Source: Eubacteriales Family XIII. Incertae Sedis bacterium (GTDB lineage Bacteria > Bacillota > Clostridia > Peptostreptococcales > Anaerovoracaceae). From it: a stretch of 5,982 nucleotides of DNA. Within the stretch, counting starts at the first letter, position 1; each line of letters starts with the position of its first letter. The notes under the pieces were generated by a model. It was given only the letters and a program-made list of their open reading frames with translations. It did not search any database and was not told where the DNA came from. The position numbers and the translations under genes were made by a program. Where the stretch lies: NCBI GenBank assembly GCA_031283865.1, contig JAITAX010000054.1:1-5982 (forward strand), read 5' to 3'. Positions 4,684 through 5,982 of the stretch are shown piece by piece.

Positions 4684-5514
4684 ATGAGCAAGGCGGACGA
4701 CATCTTCATAAGCATGTGTAGGGATATTCTCGACAAAGGCTTTTCTTCCGAGGGGCAGATTGTCCGCGCGCGCTGGGCGGACGGCGCGCCGGCCCATACG
4801 ATCAAACGCTTCGGCGTCGTGAATCGCTACGATCTTTCGGAAGAGTTCCCGGCGCTCACGCTGCGCCCCACGCCGCTGCGGCTCTGCGTGGATGAGCTTC
4901 TGTGGATATGGCAGAAGAAGTCAAACCGCGTCGCCGATCTGTCGAGCCGCATTTGGGATGCCTGGGCGGACGAGAACGGCACGATCGGCAAAGCCTACGG
5001 CTATCAGTTGGGCCTGCGGTACAAATTCAGCCACGGCGAAACGGATCAGGTGGACAATGTGCTGTGGCAGCTCAAACACACGCCCTATTCGCGCAGGATA
5101 CTGACGAATCTGTTCAATTTTCGGGATCTGCACGAGATGGCGCTCGAACCCTGCGCCTACAGCATGACTTTCAACGTCACGGGGAACAGGCTGAACGCCG
5201 TGTTGAACCAGCGTTCGCAGGACATCCTGACGGCGAACAACTGGAACGTCGTGCAGTACGCGGCGCTGGTCTTCATGTTCGCGCAGGTCAGCGAACTCCT
5301 GCCCGGGGAACTCGTTCACGTCATCGCCGACGCGCACATCTACGACAGGCATGTGCCGATCATCGAGGAGATGCTGACGCGCCCGGCCTATCCCGCGCCG
5401 AAATTTCGGCTGAACGGGAGCGTGAAAGACTTCTACGCATTCACGCCGGACGACGCCGTCTTTGAGGCTTATGAAACGAATCCGCAGATCAAGGGTATTC
5501 CCGTCGCCGTGTGA
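4684..5514 (+). CDS. thyA: Thymidylate synthase
   Basis: Cytoplasmic enzyme that methylates dUMP to dTMP using 5,10-methylenetetrahydrofolate, releasing dihydrofolate. The 276-residue length is normal. Visible landmarks are ELLWIWQ (71-77), GTIGKAYGYQLG (99-110), the phosphate-binding pair SRRI (136-139), the nucleophile Cys157 in EPCAY, QRSQD (176-180) with phosphate-binding Arg177, Asn188, and DAHIY (216-220) contacting the nucleotide sugar, ending in the conserved PVAV tail. ELLWIWQ.KSN and PC-x-Y instead of PCH place it with the Bacillus subtilis ThyA/phage phi3T branch rather than the E. coli type. Asn-Trp replaces the usual Pro-Phe before Asn188. It stands alone in this window without a dihydrofolate reductase gene next to it. 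No T-rich terminator follows. Very secure. Confidence 0.97.
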   Translation: MSKADDIFISMCRDILDKGFSSEGQIVRARWADGAPAHTIKRFGVVNRYDLSEEFPALTLRPTPLRLCVDELLWIWQKKSNRVADLSSRIWDAWADENGTIGKAYGYQLGLRYKFSHGETDQVDNVLWQLKHTPYSRRILTNLFNFRDLHEMALEPCAYSMTFNVTGNRLNAVLNQRSQDILTANNWNVVQYAALVFMFAQVSELLPGELVHVIADAHIYDRHVPIIEEMLTRPAYPAPKFRLNGSVKDFYAFTPDDAVFEAYETNPQIKGIPVAV

Positions 5515-5633
5515 CGCGCTGCGCCCGTCCGGGTTGCGGCGAACCGGCGAACCTCGGAACCGGCGAATCGGAAATCCGGAAATCATTAACAAATATTTAA
5601 TTTTATGGATTATGGATTAACGCGAAAAACCCC
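5515..5633 (+). other. thyA 3' intergenic DNA, with a possible weak hairpin
   Basis: The stretch holds no gene. A hairpin CCGG(G)TT/AACCGG with one bulged base (5529-5547) follows the thyA stop but has no T-tract. Composition then switches from GC-rich to AT-rich near 5580. A 7-bp tandem TATGGAT occurs at 5604-5617. No proper thyA terminator is seen, so read-through into the tRNA unit is possible. Confidence 0.5.
5541..5567. repeat. 11-bp direct repeat, 16-bp period
   Basis: GAACCGGCGAA occurs at 5541-5551 and 5557-5567, followed by further CGG-AA echoes (TCGGAAATCCGGAAAT). Local slippage duplication after thyA is the simplest explanation; no function is evident. Confidence 0.5.
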
Positions 5634-5662
5634 TTGACGAAACAGGCGTGTGTTGGTAAAAT
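5634..5662 (+). promoter_or_regulatory. Promoter of the tRNA-Thr gene
   Basis: TTGACG (5634-5639) and TAAAAT (5657-5662) with a 17-base spacer, start near 5669. This gives a roughly 50-base 5' leader that would be removed by RNase P. Confidence 0.75.
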
Positions 5663-5717
5663 AAGAAAGCGGCATTTTTTCGGCTGCGCGTTGCGCAAGG
5701 CGCGGTTCGGCGCTTTT

Positions 5718-5793
5718 GCTACCCTAGCTCATTCGGTAGAGCAGCTGATTCGTAATCAGCAGGTGGGGGGTTCGATTCCCCCGGGTAGCTCCA
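5718..5793 (+). tRNA. tRNA-Thr (anticodon CGU)
   Basis: A complete 76-base cloverleaf with no mismatches: acceptor GCTACCC/GGGTAGC, D stem GCTC/GAGC with GG in the loop, anticodon stem GCTGA/TCAGC around loop TTCGTAA (anticodon CGT in DNA), a five-base variable loop, T stem GGGGG/CCCCC around TTCGATT, discriminator T and an encoded CCA. Anticodon CGU reads ACG, a frequent threonine codon in GC-rich genomes. Confidence 0.97.
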
Positions 5794-5800
5794 GAGAATC

Positions 5801-5835
5801 AATCCTTAGAATCACAGCGGTTCTAAGGATTTTTT
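5801..5835 (+). terminator. Intrinsic terminator of the tRNA-Thr gene
   Basis: An 11-bp perfect stem, AATCCTTAGAA (5801-5811) and TTCTAAGGATT (5821-5831), with a 9-base loop, runs into six T residues (5830-5835). It begins 7 bases after the CCA end and closes the tRNA transcription unit. Confidence 0.92.
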
Positions 5836-5852
5836 ACTGCTTACTTTCCGAT

Positions 5853-5982
5853 CATGAAAACAGCCCTAAAATTTATTCCGCCGACACGAGCGGAATAAAT
5901 AGCGGAATAAATGATATTCGACAAAAAATCCTTGATTTGATGCACAACAATCCAAGCATTACCACCGGAAAAATCGCCAATG
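5853..5982 (+). pseudogene. Fragment of a winged-helix domain, no visible start, cut by window edge
   Basis: The frame from 5853 reads HENSPKIYSADTSGINSGIN, then DIRQKILDLMHNNPSITTGK and IAN, up to the right edge. ILDLMHNNPSITTGKIAN is the beginning of a winged helix-turn-helix (ArsR/MarR/Lrp-like fold). A preceding SGIN/GGIN repeat is typical of the C-terminal part of AlbA_2/divergent-AAA_4 ATP-binding regulators. No start codon with a ribosome site is present: the frame stays open back through the terminator and tRNA, and the only in-frame ATG (5940) lies inside the helix. So either the 5' part was lost, probably by insertion or deletion next to the tRNA, or it is a small gene with an unusual start. 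Its codons are AT-rich (AAA, ATA, AAT), unlike thyA and the ABC genes, which suggests foreign origin. Confidence 0.5.
5871..5912. repeat. Inverted plus direct repeat around CGGAATAAAT
   Basis: ATTTATTCCGC (5871-5881) and GCGGAATAAAT (5890-5900) form a perfect 11-bp stem with an 8-base loop, and GCGGAATAAAT recurs at 5902-5912, twelve bases on. In the open frame the two direct copies encode the SGIN-SGIN repeat. No T-tract follows, so it is not a typical terminator. Confidence 0.7.

Noticed and set aside
4533..4805. In-frame extension of the zinc-ribbon gene into the thyA gene
   Set aside because: It would run antisense through the thyA promoter and coding start; the AAAGGAG site at 4540-4546 fixes the short start.
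5541..5567. Repeats after thyA considered as the start of a CRISPR or similar array
   Set aside because: Only two 11-bp copies with a 5-bp gap, far too short and too few for an array.
4902..5592. Long open frames overlapping thyA in another plus frame (4902-5465) and on the minus strand (4921-5592)
   Set aside because: Typical of GC-rich DNA; ThyA is unambiguous, and the shadow products are low-complexity Arg-rich sequences.
5854..5898. Short frame MKTALKFIPPTRAE starting at ATG 5854
   Set aside because: Only 14 codons, no convincing ribosome site and no similarity to anything recognised; the neighbouring frame carries the winged-helix signature.

Overview
The window reads as chromosomal DNA of a fairly GC-rich member of the Bacillota, most likely class Clostridia. 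The reasons are the strong AAAGG-type ribosome binding sites and sigma-A style promoters, a YtrA-like GntR regulator fused into an ABC operon, a thymidylate synthase of the Bacillus/phage phi3T type, a clostridial-type class II aldolase, and a tRNA gene with encoded CCA. The taxon is an inference; no marker gene in the window fixes it.

Layout from left to right. (1) Positions 1-1414, minus strand: a sugar catabolic operon with a class II aldolase (FucA/AraD superfamily) first and an FGGY carbohydrate kinase second; the kinase runs off the left edge. It has a near-consensus promoter with a perfect 13-bp palindrome between -35 and -10, a phased repeat array in the leader and a 13-bp direct repeat upstream of -35. 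(2) 1415-1638: no gene, only GC-rich hairpins that may end the next operon. (3) 1639-3599, minus strand: a compact autoregulated operon of a GntR/YtrA regulator, an ABC ATPase and an ABC-2 type six-helix permease, each pair overlapping by exactly 8 bases, with a strong promoter embedded in repeat elements. (4) 3656-4562, minus strand: a small zinc-ribbon protein overlapping a lipoprotein nuclease (thermonuclease domain plus a C-terminal Cys/His metal-binding module). (5) 4628-5514, plus strand: thymidylate synthase, divergent from the zinc-ribbon operon. (6) 5634-5835, plus strand: a tRNA-Thr(CGU) transcription unit, complete from promoter to intrinsic terminator. (7) 5853-5982, plus strand: a 5'-less fragment of a winged-helix domain, in AT-richer DNA, running off the right edge.

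How the parts work together: the kinase and aldolase would phosphorylate a keto-sugar and cleave (or epimerise) the phosphate. The GntR-ABC operon is a typical self-controlled export or stress-response transporter. The nuclease is probably anchored outside the cytoplasmic membrane, where it could degrade DNA. ThyA makes dTMP. The right edge looks like a tRNA-adjacent insertion site carrying the remnant or the end of an accessory gene. Most of the window is ordinary; the best leads are the regulatory architecture of the two minus-strand operons and the tRNA-adjacent fragment. No clearly new system is visible.
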